A DNA stretch of 40,570 nucleotides from Sphingobium xenophagum NBRC 107872 (GTDB lineage Bacteria > Pseudomonadota > Alphaproteobacteria > Sphingomonadales > Sphingomonadaceae), in assembly GCF_000367345.1 (NCBI RefSeq), contig NZ_BARE01000015.1:1-40570 (forward strand), in the 5' to 3' direction. The notes beneath the pieces were generated by a model. That model worked only from the letters and a program-made list of their open reading frames with translations. It did not search any database and was not told the DNA's origin. The position numbers and the translations under genes are program-made. Positions 25,618 through 33,643 of this stretch are shown here, piece after piece (within the stretch, counting starts at the first letter, position 1; every line of letters begins with the position of its first letter).

Positions 25618-26130
25618 ATGATGACCCGTCGGCTGCTGCCCTATCTCGCCCTGCTCCTGTCCGGCTGCACCGGCGGACAGCTGACCTATCCCTCGCTCGC
25701 CAAGCGGCCGATCGAGAGCGCCCCGGTAGCGCAGGCCGCGCCGCCCCCCGCCCCGGTCGCCGCCGACGCCCAGCTGACCGAGCAGATCGCCCGCTTCACA
25801 GCGCAGGCGGAAACCGGCCGGACCGGCTTCGACGCCGCCTATGCCAAAGCGGAAAAAGCCGCCCGCGCCGCATCTGGATCGTCCGTCTCCAGCGACGCCT
25901 GGGTCGCCGCGCAGGTCGCCATCAGCGCGCTGGAAACCGCCCGTAACGACAGCGTTTCCGCCCTCGCCAGCCTCGACACCCTCTATGTCAATCGCACCAG
26001 CGCCATTGCCGATGGCAAGGAAAGCGGCGGCCTCGACGCCCTCGACTCCGCCCGCACCACGGCCCTCGCCATCGTCGACAGCCAGAATGACCGCATCGAC
26101 GCGCTCAAGGGACAACTGGCCCAGCCTTAG
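25618..26130 (+). CDS. Small lipoprotein, unknown function
   Basis: The 170-residue product has a lipoprotein signal with lipobox LSGC (Cys17), so it is probably lipid-anchored and a substrate of Lnt among others. A Pro/Ala-rich linker (SAPVAQAAPPPAPVAAD) follows, then a mostly helical, Ala-rich domain (about 50-170) with coiled-coil-like spacing. I do not recognise a named family. The ATG at 25618 is used; a second follows directly. The long frame upstream to 25372 is a shadow of eda. Confidence 0.72.
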   Translation: MMTRRLLPYLALLLSGCTGGQLTYPSLAKRPIESAPVAQAAPPPAPVAADAQLTEQIARFTAQAETGRTGFDAAYAKAEKAARAASGSSVSSDAWVAAQVAISALETARNDSVSALASLDTLYVNRTSAIADGKESGGLDALDSARTTALAIVDSQNDRIDALKGQLAQP

Positions 26131-26148
26131 GGCGGAATAAACCCCACT

Positions 26149-26215
26149 CCGTTCGTTTCGAGCGAAGTCGAGAAACCTGTGCGCGACGTTTCTCGACTTC
26201 GCTCGAAACGAACGG
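26149..26215. repeat. Perfect 28-bp inverted repeat between convergent genes
   Basis: The left arm at 26149-26176 (starting CCGTTCGTTTCGAGCGAAG) and the right arm at 26188-26215 are exact reverse complements over 28 nt, with an 11-nt spacer. It lies between the end of the lipoprotein gene and the end of the gamma-carbonic-anhydrase-like gene and could stop transcription from both sides. The same arm occurs singly near 2963 and 15977. Confidence 0.88.
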
Positions 26216-26237
26216 GTTAGGATAGAGTCATCGCGCC

Positions 26238-26807
26238 CTAAACCGCGTCCACCGCTGCCTTATGCGCCCGCGCATAGTCGACATAGCGCGCCGCGCCGCC
26301 GCTCAGCTTCTTCACCATCTCGTCGGACAGGTCGCGCATATATTTGGCCGGTCGCCCCGCCCATAATTGCCGCCCCGGAAGGCGCTTGCCCGGCGACAGC
26401 AAGGCACCCGCCGCCAGCATCCCGTCACTCTCGATCACGCAGCCGTCCATGACGATCGCGCCCAGCCCGACAAACGCCCGGTCCTCCAGCGTGCAACCAT
26501 GCACCATCGCCATATGGCCGATCAGCACATCATCCCCGATGATGGTCGGCCATCCTTCCAGCGGCCGGTCGATCCCGTCGCCGGGGCTGTCGCAATGGAT
26601 CACCGTGCCGTCCTGCACATTGCTGCGCGCGCCGATCCGTATCCGGTTCACATCGGCGCGGATGACGCAATTATACCAGATGCTCGCATCCTCGCCGATC
26701 TCGACATCGCCGATGATCCGGCATCCCGGCGCGATGAAGGCGCTGGGGTGGATGACCGGCGCCTTGCCCTTGAACGGGACGATGCTGACGCCCGGATAAT
26801 CGCTCAT
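26238..26807 (-). CDS. Gamma-carbonic-anhydrase-like hexapeptide protein
   Basis: The 189-residue product is a left-handed beta-helix protein of the gamma carbonic anhydrase / PaaY-YrdA group, usually a trimer with metal bound between subunits. Hexapeptide repeats run from FIAPGCRIIGDVEIGEDASI to about residue 135. The metal-type histidines are in GTVIHCDS and VLIGHMAMVHGC. The catalytic role of many such proteins is unproven. The ATG at 26805-26807 has GGGAGC upstream and begins 1 nt after the hemB stop, so the pair is an operon. Confidence 0.9.
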   Translation of the reverse strand: MSDYPGVSIVPFKGKAPVIHPSAFIAPGCRIIGDVEIGEDASIWYNCVIRADVNRIRIGARSNVQDGTVIHCDSPGDGIDRPLEGWPTIIGDDVLIGHMAMVHGCTLEDRAFVGLGAIVMDGCVIESDGMLAAGALLSPGKRLPGRQLWAGRPAKYMRDLSDEMVKKLSGGAARYVDYARAHKAAVDAV

Positions 26808-26808
26808 C

Positions 26809-27804
26809 TCAAGCTCCCAGCAGCCGCGCCGCATGCAGCGCATGATAGGTCAGGACGCCCGAACAGCCCGCCCGCTTGAACGCCATCAGCGTTTCGAGCA
26901 CCAGCGCGTCGCGGTCCCCCGCGCCAGCGGCAGCGGCATGTTCGATCATCGCATATTCGCCCGACACCTGATAGGCGAACACCGGCACCGCGAACTGGTC
27001 CTTCACACGGGCGATGATGTCCAGATAGGGCAGCCCCGGCTTCACCATCACGCTGTCCGCTCCCTCGGCCAGGTCCAGCGCCACCTCGCGCAATGCCTCT
27101 TGCCCATTGGCCGGGTCCATCTGGTAATTTTTCTTGTCGCCCTTCAGCAACCCGCGCGATCCCACCGCATCGCGGAACGGCCCGTAGAATGCGCTCGCAT
27201 ATTTGGCCGCATAGGACATGATCTGGACATTGACATGGCCCTCGCCCTCCAGCGCCGCGCGGATCGCGCCGACCCGCCCGTCCATCATGTCGCTGGGCGC
27301 AATGATGTCCGCCCCCGCGGCCGCCTGATTGAGCGACTGGCCAATCAGCACATCGACGGTCGCATCGTTGAGGACATAGCCCCCATCGTCCAGCAGCCCG
27401 TCCTGTCCATGCGCGGTATAGGGGTCCAGCGCCACGTCGGTCAGCACGCCAATGTCCGGCACCGCATCCTTGATCGCCCGGATCGCCCGGCACATCAGAT
27501 TGTCGGGGTTCAGCGCCTCTGCGCCATCGTCGCTGCGCCGCTCGGCCTGCGTATTGGGGAACAGCGCCAGGCAAGGAATGCCCGCATCCCGCGCTTCCCG
27601 CGCCCGCGTGACGATGCCATCCACCGACCATCGCGACACGCCCGGCAGCGCCCCGATCGGCTCCTCCACCCCGTCGCCCTCAGTCACGAACAGGGGCCAG
27701 ATGAAATCGCTGGGCGACAGGCGATTTTCCGCAAACATCGCCCGGCTCCACGCCGAAGCCCGCGCGCGCCGCATCCGCAGCGCCGGATAGGAAGATTGGG
27801 TCAT
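26809..27804 (-). CDS. hemB: Delta-aminolevulinic acid dehydratase (porphobilinogen synthase)
   Basis: HemB joins two 5-aminolevulinate molecules to porphobilinogen for haem and other tetrapyrroles. The 331-residue product has both active-site lysines, Lys201 (SYAAKYASAFYGPFRDA) and Lys255 (VMVKPGLPYLD). The metal loop reads DVALDPYTAHGQDG (123-136), with Asp instead of the Cys residues of the zinc type. This marks the Mg2+/K+-dependent class known from Pseudomonas and many alphaproteobacteria. The ATG at 27802-27804 fits the family start. It is followed directly by the gamma-carbonic-anhydrase-like gene. Confidence 0.97.
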   Translation of the reverse strand: MTQSSYPALRMRRARASAWSRAMFAENRLSPSDFIWPLFVTEGDGVEEPIGALPGVSRWSVDGIVTRAREARDAGIPCLALFPNTQAERRSDDGAEALNPDNLMCRAIRAIKDAVPDIGVLTDVALDPYTAHGQDGLLDDGGYVLNDATVDVLIGQSLNQAAAGADIIAPSDMMDGRVGAIRAALEGEGHVNVQIMSYAAKYASAFYGPFRDAVGSRGLLKGDKKNYQMDPANGQEALREVALDLAEGADSVMVKPGLPYLDIIARVKDQFAVPVFAYQVSGEYAMIEHAAAAGAGDRDALVLETLMAFKRAGCSGVLTYHALHAARLLGA

Positions 27805-27946
27805 GGCGCGGGTCTAGGCGCGCGAAGCCGGGGGATCAAGCCAGAGTGATCGAACACAAGCCAGCGCCCCGCTCCCCTCGACAGGAAGACCGCTCCATCC
27901 CCCATCCCCCATTCCCCCGCGCCTGCCCCTGCGATAGAAGGCCATC

Positions 27947-28333
27947 ATGCACGCCATCCACCATATCGCCGTCATCTGTTCCGACTATGCCCGCTCGCGC
28001 GCCTTTTACCGCGACATATTGCAGTTGCCGGTGATCCGCGAAGTGTGGCGCGCCGAGCGCCAGTCTTGGAAGTGCGATCTTGACGCAGGCAATGCCCAGA
28101 TCGAGCTGTTTTCCTTCCCCAATCCGCCTGCCCGCACCAGCCGCCCCGAAGCCTGCGGCCTGCGGCACCTTGCCTTCACCGTCGCCAATATCGATGCGGA
28201 AGTGGCGCGGCTCGACGCCGCCGGGGTCGCGTGCGAACCGATCCGGATCGACGAATATACCGGCCAGCGCTTCACCTTCTTCACCGACCCTGACGGACTG
28301 CCGCTCGAACTGTATGAGCAACCAGCGCCCTGA
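27947..28333 (+). CDS. VOC (glyoxalase-fold) protein
   Basis: The 128-residue product has the vicinal-oxygen-chelate fold, with the four expected metal ligands: His6 (HHIAVI), Glu53 (AQIELFSFP), His74 (GLRHLAFTV) and Glu121 (PLELYEQP). This matches the small YaeR/GloA-like group. Glyoxalase or another isomerase or lyase role is possible; the substrate is unknown. The ATG at 27947 directly precedes the first ligand segment. The gene is divergent from hemB and converges on the second M28 peptidase gene with only 6 nt between stops. Confidence 0.85.
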   Translation: MHAIHHIAVICSDYARSRAFYRDILQLPVIREVWRAERQSWKCDLDAGNAQIELFSFPNPPARTSRPEACGLRHLAFTVANIDAEVARLDAAGVACEPIRIDEYTGQRFTFFTDPDGLPLELYEQPAP

Positions 28334-28339
28334 CCGCCG

Positions 28340-29929
28340 CTACCTGGCAAAGCGCCGGAAGAAACTGTCCGCGTTCCAGGTCGGCCGCGCCGCGCCATTG
28401 GCCACGCGCAGCGTCACCGCCGTCACATAGTCGTTCAGCTTCGCGCTTTCGGCGGGCATTACCGGCTGGTTCAGATCGTCGAACGGCGAATGGTAGATAT
28501 TCGCCCGCCACGCCTTTTCTACCGTCGCTTCGGGCGTCCCCGCCTTGAACCCATATTTGAAGAACAGCGCCGGTATGCCCTCGCGGATGAAGGCATATTG
28601 GTCCGACCGGATGAACACGTTGCGGTCGGGAAAGGGGTCGGGCGTGATCGGCAGGTTCATCGCCGCGCTCACGGCTTCCGCATCCTTGCCCAGCGAACTT
28701 TGGTCATAGCCGATCGGCGTCACGCTGGTCAGCGGGAAGATCGGCAGCGCCATGTCGAAATTCAGGTCCGCAATGATGCTCTTCTGCGGCACGGTCGGGC
28801 GGCGAGCGAAATAGCGGGAGCCCAGCAACCCCTTCTCCTCCGCCGTGACGATGGCGAACAGGATCGACCGTTTGGGCTTCACCTTGCCGGCTTTGAGCGC
28901 GCGCCCGATCTCCAGCAGGCTGGCCACTCCGGACGCATTGTCCAGCGCGCCATTATAGATCGCATCGCCCTTGATCGGCGTACCCACGCCATAGCCGTCC
29001 AGATGCGCCGACAGCACGACATAGTCCTGCCGCAGCTTCGGGTCGCTACCGGGCAGCACCGCGATCAGATTGGGCGATGACAGGTCGGCCCGCGTCGCGC
29101 TCACCTGCGCCTTCAGCCGCAGCGCCAGCGGAAAGGACGCCACCGGCGCGGACGCATCCGCCGCCGCCACGATCGCGGCAAAATCCTGTCCCGACCCGGC
29201 AAACAGCATGTCGGACTTGGCCGGATCGAGCTGCGCGCTCAGGAAAGGCGTCTGCGTTTCGCGCATGCTGACATCGCTATAATAAAGCGCGGGCGCGCCC
29301 GACAGGGCGATCCGCCGTACCCACGGGATCTCCACCTGCCTGGGCGTGACCAGCGTGATCAGCCCCAGCGCGCCCTGCTCCGCCAGCCATTGCGACCGCT
29401 CCGAACGCGCATGGGATTTGAGCGCGCCCGAAAGGGTCGCCGGACCACCCGACAGCACGACGACGATCTTGCCCTTCAGGTCCAGCCCGGCAAAATCGTC
29501 ATGCCCTGCTTCGGGCAGATGCAGGCCATAGCCCGCAAACACCATTGGCGCGTCGACGCTTTCGGGCACCGGCCCGCCCCCGCCGCCAAAGATCAGGTCG
29601 CCCGGCATCGCCAGCGGCACCTCCCCCTGCGGTCCCACCAGCGCCGCGCTGGACTTGTCGGACAGGATGCGCTGCTCCACAAACGCCACCGGCTGGCGAT
29701 AACCCTGGGTGCCAGCGGGTTTCAGCCCCATCGCCTTGAACTGCCCGATCACATAGTCCGCCGCCCGGTCATAGCCCGGCGTCCCGGTCCCGCGCCCCTC
29801 CATCGCATCATTGGCCAGCGCCTCGACATGCGCCCACCAGCGCGCGCCCTTGTCCCCCTCGCCCGCGGCCGGCGCGGCGCTGCCCGCCATCAACGCGATC
29901 AGGGATATGCCGAAGGAAAGGCCGCGCAT
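28340..29929 (-). CDS. Secreted M28-family metallopeptidase with inserted PA-type domain
   Basis: The 529-residue product has a signal peptide (cleavage around APAAG, residues 19-23) and a protease-associated-type segment (about 120-260, GYGLHLPEAGHDDFAGLDLK, then GALGLITLVTP). The M28 domain carries the ligands His309 (LSAHLDG), Asp330 (GALDNASG), the Glu364-Glu365 pair (TAEEKG), Asp392 (NFDMALP) and His480 (ANIYHSPFDD). It is probably a periplasmic or secreted aminopeptidase. It shares only the peptidase core with the M28 enzyme at 5539-6861, so the two are not recent duplicates. The ATG at 29927-29929 begins the signal peptide. Confidence 0.9.
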   Translation of the reverse strand: MRGLSFGISLIALMAGSAAPAAGEGDKGARWWAHVEALANDAMEGRGTGTPGYDRAADYVIGQFKAMGLKPAGTQGYRQPVAFVEQRILSDKSSAALVGPQGEVPLAMPGDLIFGGGGGPVPESVDAPMVFAGYGLHLPEAGHDDFAGLDLKGKIVVVLSGGPATLSGALKSHARSERSQWLAEQGALGLITLVTPRQVEIPWVRRIALSGAPALYYSDVSMRETQTPFLSAQLDPAKSDMLFAGSGQDFAAIVAAADASAPVASFPLALRLKAQVSATRADLSSPNLIAVLPGSDPKLRQDYVVLSAHLDGYGVGTPIKGDAIYNGALDNASGVASLLEIGRALKAGKVKPKRSILFAIVTAEEKGLLGSRYFARRPTVPQKSIIADLNFDMALPIFPLTSVTPIGYDQSSLGKDAEAVSAAMNLPITPDPFPDRNVFIRSDQYAFIREGIPALFFKYGFKAGTPEATVEKAWRANIYHSPFDDLNQPVMPAESAKLNDYVTAVTLRVANGAARPTWNADSFFRRFAR

Positions 29930-29994
29930 GGTCGTGCTACTCCGTTCTAATCTCGTCTCTATCTTGCCTTATCCTGCCTGACGAACAAGGGGGC

Positions 29995-30023
29995 TTGGAA
30001 CCGCTACCATGAACGTGTATTAC
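29995..30023 (+). promoter_or_regulatory. Possible promoter for the DUF2807 pair
   Basis: TTGGAA (29995-30000) and TATTAC (30018-30023) are 17 nt apart, each matching the sigma-70 consensus at four of six positions. A start about 7 nt downstream would give a leader of some 20 nt before the ATG at 30050. Only a sequence match. Confidence 0.4.
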
Positions 30024-30035
30024 AATGGCAATACA
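30016..30035. promoter_or_regulatory. Operator-like dyad overlapping the -10 box
   Basis: TGTATT (30016-30021) and AATACA (30030-30035) are exact inverted repeats, 8 nt apart, lying across the predicted -10 box. The TGTATT-N8-AATACA form resembles operators of YtrA-type GntR repressors. No such regulator gene is in the window, so its binding factor is unknown. Confidence 0.4.
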
Positions 30036-30049
30036 GTATGGAGATGACG

Positions 30050-30799
30050 ATGACCCGTTCCCCTTCCCTGTCGGCTCTGCTGCTTGCCGGGCTCGCCCTG
30101 TCGACCGCCGCCTGCTCGCGCCCTGCCGATGATGCCGCGCCCGCCGCGAAGGGCGGCGCGACGCAGGACTGGTCGACGCTCAAGGATTTCAACGCCATCG
30201 AAGCAACCGGCCCGGACGATGTCGCCGTGACGATCGGCGATGCCTATTCGGTCCGCGCGGAGGGCGATCCCAAGGCGATCGAAAGGCTCACCATCGCGGT
30301 CAAGGGCGACCGGCTGGTGATCGGCCGCAAATCGGACGGCAACTGGGCCTTTGGTCGCAAGAATGACGATGGCGACGTCACCGTCCATGTCACCATGCCC
30401 GCCATCCGCGCCGCTGCGCTGACCGGCGCAGGCGACTTCACCCTCGACCGGGCGGAGGGCGACATGCTGGACCTGTCGCTGACCGGCGCTGGCGATTTCG
30501 CCATTGGCGCCGTCAAACTGCGCAGCCTCAAGACCGACATTACAGGTGCCGGATCGGTCAAGATCGCGGGCACCGCCGACTCAGGCGAACTCGCCATCAC
30601 CGGCGCGGGGGACATCGACGCCGACGACCTCAAACTGGGCACGGCCAAAGTGTCGATCCTGGGCGCGGGCAACATCGCCTTTGCGTCGGACGGCGCGGTC
30701 GCTATCAGGATCATGGGGCCGGGCGACGTGACGGTGAAGGGCAAGGCGCAATGTACGACCAGTGGCACAGGACCGGGCGAGGCGCGCTGCGCGCCCTGA
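30050..30799 (+). CDS. DUF2807 (GIN-domain) putative lipoprotein
   Basis: The 249-residue product has a signal sequence ending in ALSTAAC (Cys22; the lipobox is imperfect, with Thr at -3) and then a DUF2807 beta-helix-like domain. The domain shows repeated TGAGDF, TGAGSV, TGAGDI and GAGNI turns at about 20-residue spacing (residues about 125-220). The family is an envelope protein group of unknown function. GGAG lies 6 nt before the ATG at 30050, so the two earlier ATGs (30038, 30044) are less likely. It overlaps the next gene by 49 nt in another frame. It is probably the first gene of a pair controlled from the dyad at 30016-30035. Confidence 0.82.
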   Translation: MTRSPSLSALLLAGLALSTAACSRPADDAAPAAKGGATQDWSTLKDFNAIEATGPDDVAVTIGDAYSVRAEGDPKAIERLTIAVKGDRLVIGRKSDGNWAFGRKNDDGDVTVHVTMPAIRAAALTGAGDFTLDRAEGDMLDLSLTGAGDFAIGAVKLRSLKTDITGAGSVKIAGTADSGELAITGAGDIDADDLKLGTAKVSILGAGNIAFASDGAVAIRIMGPGDVTVKGKAQCTTSGTGPGEARCAP

Positions 30800-31473
30800 T
30801 CGGGGCGACCATCCTGATCGCGACGCCCGCACCGGCGGCGACCCGCGGCTATACCATCACCAGCTTCGACGCGATCCGGGTCGATGCGCCGATCACCGTC
30901 ATCGTCACCACCGGCGCGGGCGCATCGGCCCGCGCGGAGGGGGATCAGGCGCTGCTCGACCGGCTGAACGTCGCCGTGTCGGGCCGCCTGCTCATCGTCG
31001 GCATCACCCGCGCGCGGCCCGGTGAAAAAGGCGGCGGCGCGGCGACCCTGCGCGTCTCCACCGGCGACCTGTCCCGCATCGTCCTGACCGGCGGCGGATC
31101 GGTCGCGGTCAGCCGGATGAAGGGGCTGCGCGGGGACATTGTGCTGGGCGGCAATGGCGACGTGAGCGTGGCGGCGGTCGATCTCGACCGGATCGACCTG
31201 TCGCTGGCGGGCGGTGGCCGCGCGACACTGACCGGGCGCACCGGCGTCGCTAATATCCGCGTCTCCGGCCCCGGCGCGGTCGCGGGCGAAGGTCTGCGCG
31301 CGCGGCAGGCGACCCTTGCCAATGACGGGCCGGGCAGCATCGCCCTCAGCGCAGACGTCACCGCCAAAATCACCGCCACTGGCTCCGGCGACGTCACCGT
31401 CGCTGGCAAGGCCGCCTGCTCGGTCGACAATCGCGGCACCGGGCGCATTGCCTGCGGCGGCGACTCCTATTGA
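30751..31473 (+). CDS. Second DUF2807 (GIN-domain) secreted protein
   Basis: The 240-residue product shares the layout of the preceding protein: N-terminal signal peptide (LRALIGATILIATPAPA, cleavage near residue 29), an early FDAIRVDAPITVIVTTGAGA segment matching FNAIEATGPDDVAVTIGDAY in the neighbour, and Gly-rich turns (TGGGSVAVS, GGNGDVSVA, AGGGRATLT, GPGAVAG, GSGDVTVAG). Both end with a Cys-x(n)-Cys tail (KAACSVDNRGTGRIACGG here, KAQCTTSGTGPGEARCAP there). They look like an old tandem duplication. The start at 30751 lies inside the first gene, with AAGG upstream. The signal peptide's long n-region leaves the start slightly uncertain. Confidence 0.8.
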   Translation: MYDQWHRTGRGALRALIGATILIATPAPAATRGYTITSFDAIRVDAPITVIVTTGAGASARAEGDQALLDRLNVAVSGRLLIVGITRARPGEKGGGAATLRVSTGDLSRIVLTGGGSVAVSRMKGLRGDIVLGGNGDVSVAAVDLDRIDLSLAGGGRATLTGRTGVANIRVSGPGAVAGEGLRARQATLANDGPGSIALSADVTAKITATGSGDVTVAGKAACSVDNRGTGRIACGGDSY

Positions 31474-31538
31474 ACGATAATGACAAAGCGCCGTCGCTCT
31501 GGCATCGGCCGCTACGACTGGATGCGAACGGGGCGAAC

Positions 31539-32303
31539 ATGACGACTATCGGGATTTTCGGGGCAGCAGGCCGCATGGGCCGCGCCATTGCGCAGGTCGC
31601 GGCGGACGCCGGCCTTGGCATAGCGGGCGGCACCGACCGCGACGGCACTGGCGAGATCGCGCCGGGCATCGCCATCACCACCGATCCGCTCGCGCTCGCC
31701 GAGCGCAGCGACGTGCTGATCGACTTTTCCGTGCCGAGCGCCCTCTCTGTTCATCTCGATGTCTGCATTGCCGCCAACAAGCCGATCCTGATCGGCACCA
31801 CTGGCCTTGAAGCCGTCCATCACGCCCTGATCGACGAAGCCGCCGCGATGATCCCCGTCCTCCAGACCGGCAACACGTCGCTTGGCGTCAACCTGCTCGC
31901 CGCGCTGGTGGAACAGGCCGCAGCGGGCCTTGGCGATGACTGGGATATCGAAATCGTCGAGATGCACCACCGGCACAAGGTCGATGCCCCGTCCGGCACC
32001 GCCCTGCTGCTGGGCCAGGCCGCTGCACGCGGACGCGGCATCACGCTCGCCGACCATAGCGAACGCGGTCGGGACGGCATCACCGGCGCACGGGCGCAGG
32101 GCGCGATCGGCTTTGCGGCCCTGCGCGGCGGATCGGTCGCGGGCGACCATCAGGTCATCTTCGCGACCGAAGGCGAACGGATCGAAATCGGCCATCGCGC
32201 CGAAAACCGCACCATCTTCGCCCGCGGCGCGGTCAAGGGCGCGCAATGGCTGATCGGCCAGAGCGTCGGTCGGTACGACATGAAGGGCGTATTGGGCCTC
32301 TGA
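31539..32303 (+). CDS. dapB: 4-hydroxy-tetrahydrodipicolinate reductase
   Basis: DapB reduces hydroxy-tetrahydrodipicolinate with NAD(P)H in lysine and diaminopimelate synthesis, needed for peptidoglycan. The 254-residue product has the coenzyme loop GAAGRMGRAI (residues 8-17), DFSVPSA, GTTGLEA and the signature EMHHRHKVDAPSGTAL (His143, His144, Lys147). The ATG at 31539 gives the family's normal length; a TTG at 31470 would add 23 unsupported residues. It starts 65 nt after the second DUF2807 gene and runs into nth, with 17 nt between them, probably as one transcript. Confidence 0.96.
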   Translation: MTTIGIFGAAGRMGRAIAQVAADAGLGIAGGTDRDGTGEIAPGIAITTDPLALAERSDVLIDFSVPSALSVHLDVCIAANKPILIGTTGLEAVHHALIDEAAAMIPVLQTGNTSLGVNLLAALVEQAAAGLGDDWDIEIVEMHHRHKVDAPSGTALLLGQAAARGRGITLADHSERGRDGITGARAQGAIGFAALRGGSVAGDHQVIFATEGERIEIGHRAENRTIFARGAVKGAQWLIGQSVGRYDMKGVLGL

Positions 32304-32320
32304 CGCCCCTGAGCATCGTC

Positions 32321-32962
32321 ATGAACAAGGCCCAGATCTTCGACTTTTTCAGCCGCCTGGCCGAAGCCAATCCCGCGCCCGTGACGGAGCTGGAATATGG
32401 CAACCCCTATCAGCTGCTGGTCGCGGTGACGCTCTCGGCGCAGGCCACCGACGTCGGCGTCAACAAGGCGACCCGCGCCCTCTTCGCAGACGTCACGACG
32501 CCGCAGCAGATGGTCGATCTGGGCGAGGATGGCCTCAAAACCCATATCCGCACGATCGGCCTGTTCAATACCAAGGCGAAGAATGTCATCGCCCTGTCGG
32601 ACATATTGGTCCGCGACTTTGGCGGGGAAGTGCCGCAGGATCGCGACACGCTGACCACCCTGCCCGGCGTCGGGCGCAAGACCGCCAATGTCGTCGTCAA
32701 CACCGCCTTCGGGCAGGAAACCTTCGCGGTCGACACCCACATCTTCCGCGTCGGCAACCGCACCGGGCTGGCGCCGGGCAAGACGGTGCTGGCGGTCGAG
32801 GCGAAACTGGAAAAGCGCGTCCCCCAGCCCTTCCGCCGCGACGCCCATCACTGGCTGATCCTGCACGGCCGCTATATCTGCAAGGCGCGCAAACCCGAAT
32901 GCTGGCGCTGCCCCGTCGCCGACCTGTGCCGGTTCAAGCCCAAGACCCCGCCGCCTGCCTGA
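32321..32962 (+). CDS. nth: Endonuclease III
   Basis: Nth is the base-excision glycosylase/AP lyase for oxidised pyrimidines. The 213-residue product has the helix-hairpin-helix LPGVGRKTANVV with catalytic Lys120, the catalytic Asp138 in VDTHIFRVGNR, and the C-terminal 4Fe-4S site Cys187-x6-Cys194-x2-Cys197-x5-Cys203. Length is normal. The ATG at 32321 is chosen because homologues start near this point (MNKAQIFDFFSRL); the frame is open to 32246 but overlaps dapB. No strong ribosome site is seen, and coupling to dapB is likely. Confidence 0.96.
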   Translation: MNKAQIFDFFSRLAEANPAPVTELEYGNPYQLLVAVTLSAQATDVGVNKATRALFADVTTPQQMVDLGEDGLKTHIRTIGLFNTKAKNVIALSDILVRDFGGEVPQDRDTLTTLPGVGRKTANVVVNTAFGQETFAVDTHIFRVGNRTGLAPGKTVLAVEAKLEKRVPQPFRRDAHHWLILHGRYICKARKPECWRCPVADLCRFKPKTPPPA

Positions 32963-33062
32963 CGCCTGCTTGTTCTTCCTGCGTTCAGAACCGGTCGGCT
33001 AGGACGGTTTTCACAGTCCTGCGACGTCGATTCGTTCAAAGACGTCTCTAAGGAGAGAATAT

Positions 33063-33440
33063 ATGTCCGTCCGTTTCGCTTTGGGTTTCGCGCTGGCCCT
33101 GGCCGCCGCCCCCGCCATCGCCAAGACCACGCCCGACCCCTATGTCCCGACCGGCGCGAAGGCCATGGATTGCATCCCGCTAACCTCGATCCGCTCGACC
33201 AATGTTCGCGATGACCGCACCATCGATTTCATCATGAACGGCAATAAAATCTACCGCAACACCCTGCCCAACAGCTGCCCCAGCCTGGGCTTTGAAAAGC
33301 GCTTTTCCTACCGCACCAGCCTGTCGCAACTCTGTTCGGTCGATATCATCACCGTGCTGTGGAACAATGGTCCCGGCCTGCAACCGGGAGCCAGCTGTGG
33401 CCTGGGCAAATTCCAGCCGATGAAAAAAGCATCGAAATAA
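33063..33440 (+). CDS. DUF6491-family secreted protein
   Basis: The 125-residue product has a signal peptide (FALGFALALAAAPAIA, cleavage near residue 20) and the conserved cysteine pattern CIPL, NSCPSL, QLCSVD and SCGLGKF. It includes the typical RSTNVRDDRTIDFIMNG and YRNTLPNSCP segments of DUF6491 proteins, a sphingomonad/xanthomonad group of unknown function. Four cysteines suggest two disulfides in the periplasm. The ATG at 33063 has an excellent ribosome site (AAGGAGAG, 7 nt upstream). It stands alone, 101 nt after nth. Confidence 0.82.
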   Translation: MSVRFALGFALALAAAPAIAKTTPDPYVPTGAKAMDCIPLTSIRSTNVRDDRTIDFIMNGNKIYRNTLPNSCPSLGFEKRFSYRTSLSQLCSVDIITVLWNNGPGLQPGASCGLGKFQPMKKASK

Positions 33441-33527
33441 GATGGCCCGGCGGCGATTTTGCCGCTGGCGCGGACGAACGGCCTTTGCTAAGCGGCCTGT
33501 CTGACACGGCTCACCGGCCAGCGTCAT

Positions 33528-33604
33528 GCACCCATAGCTCAGCTGGATAGAGCGTTGCCCTCCGAAGGCAAAGGCCAGTGGTTCGAATCCACTTGGGTGC
33601 ACCA
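33528..33604 (+). tRNA. tRNA-Arg (anticodon CCG)
   Basis: The 77-nt gene has acceptor arms GCACCCA and TGGGTGC, the D arm TAGCTCAGCTGGATAGAGC, anticodon stem TTGCC/GGCAA around loop CTCCGAA (anticodon CCG), and the T arm GTGGTTCGAATCCAC. CCA is encoded (33602-33604). It decodes CGG. A small CCCC-ATCA-GGGG hairpin follows at 33605-33616 and may end the transcript. Confidence 0.97.
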
Positions 33605-33643
33605 CCCCATCAGGGGGCACGCAATTTCCTATATCCCGGCGGC

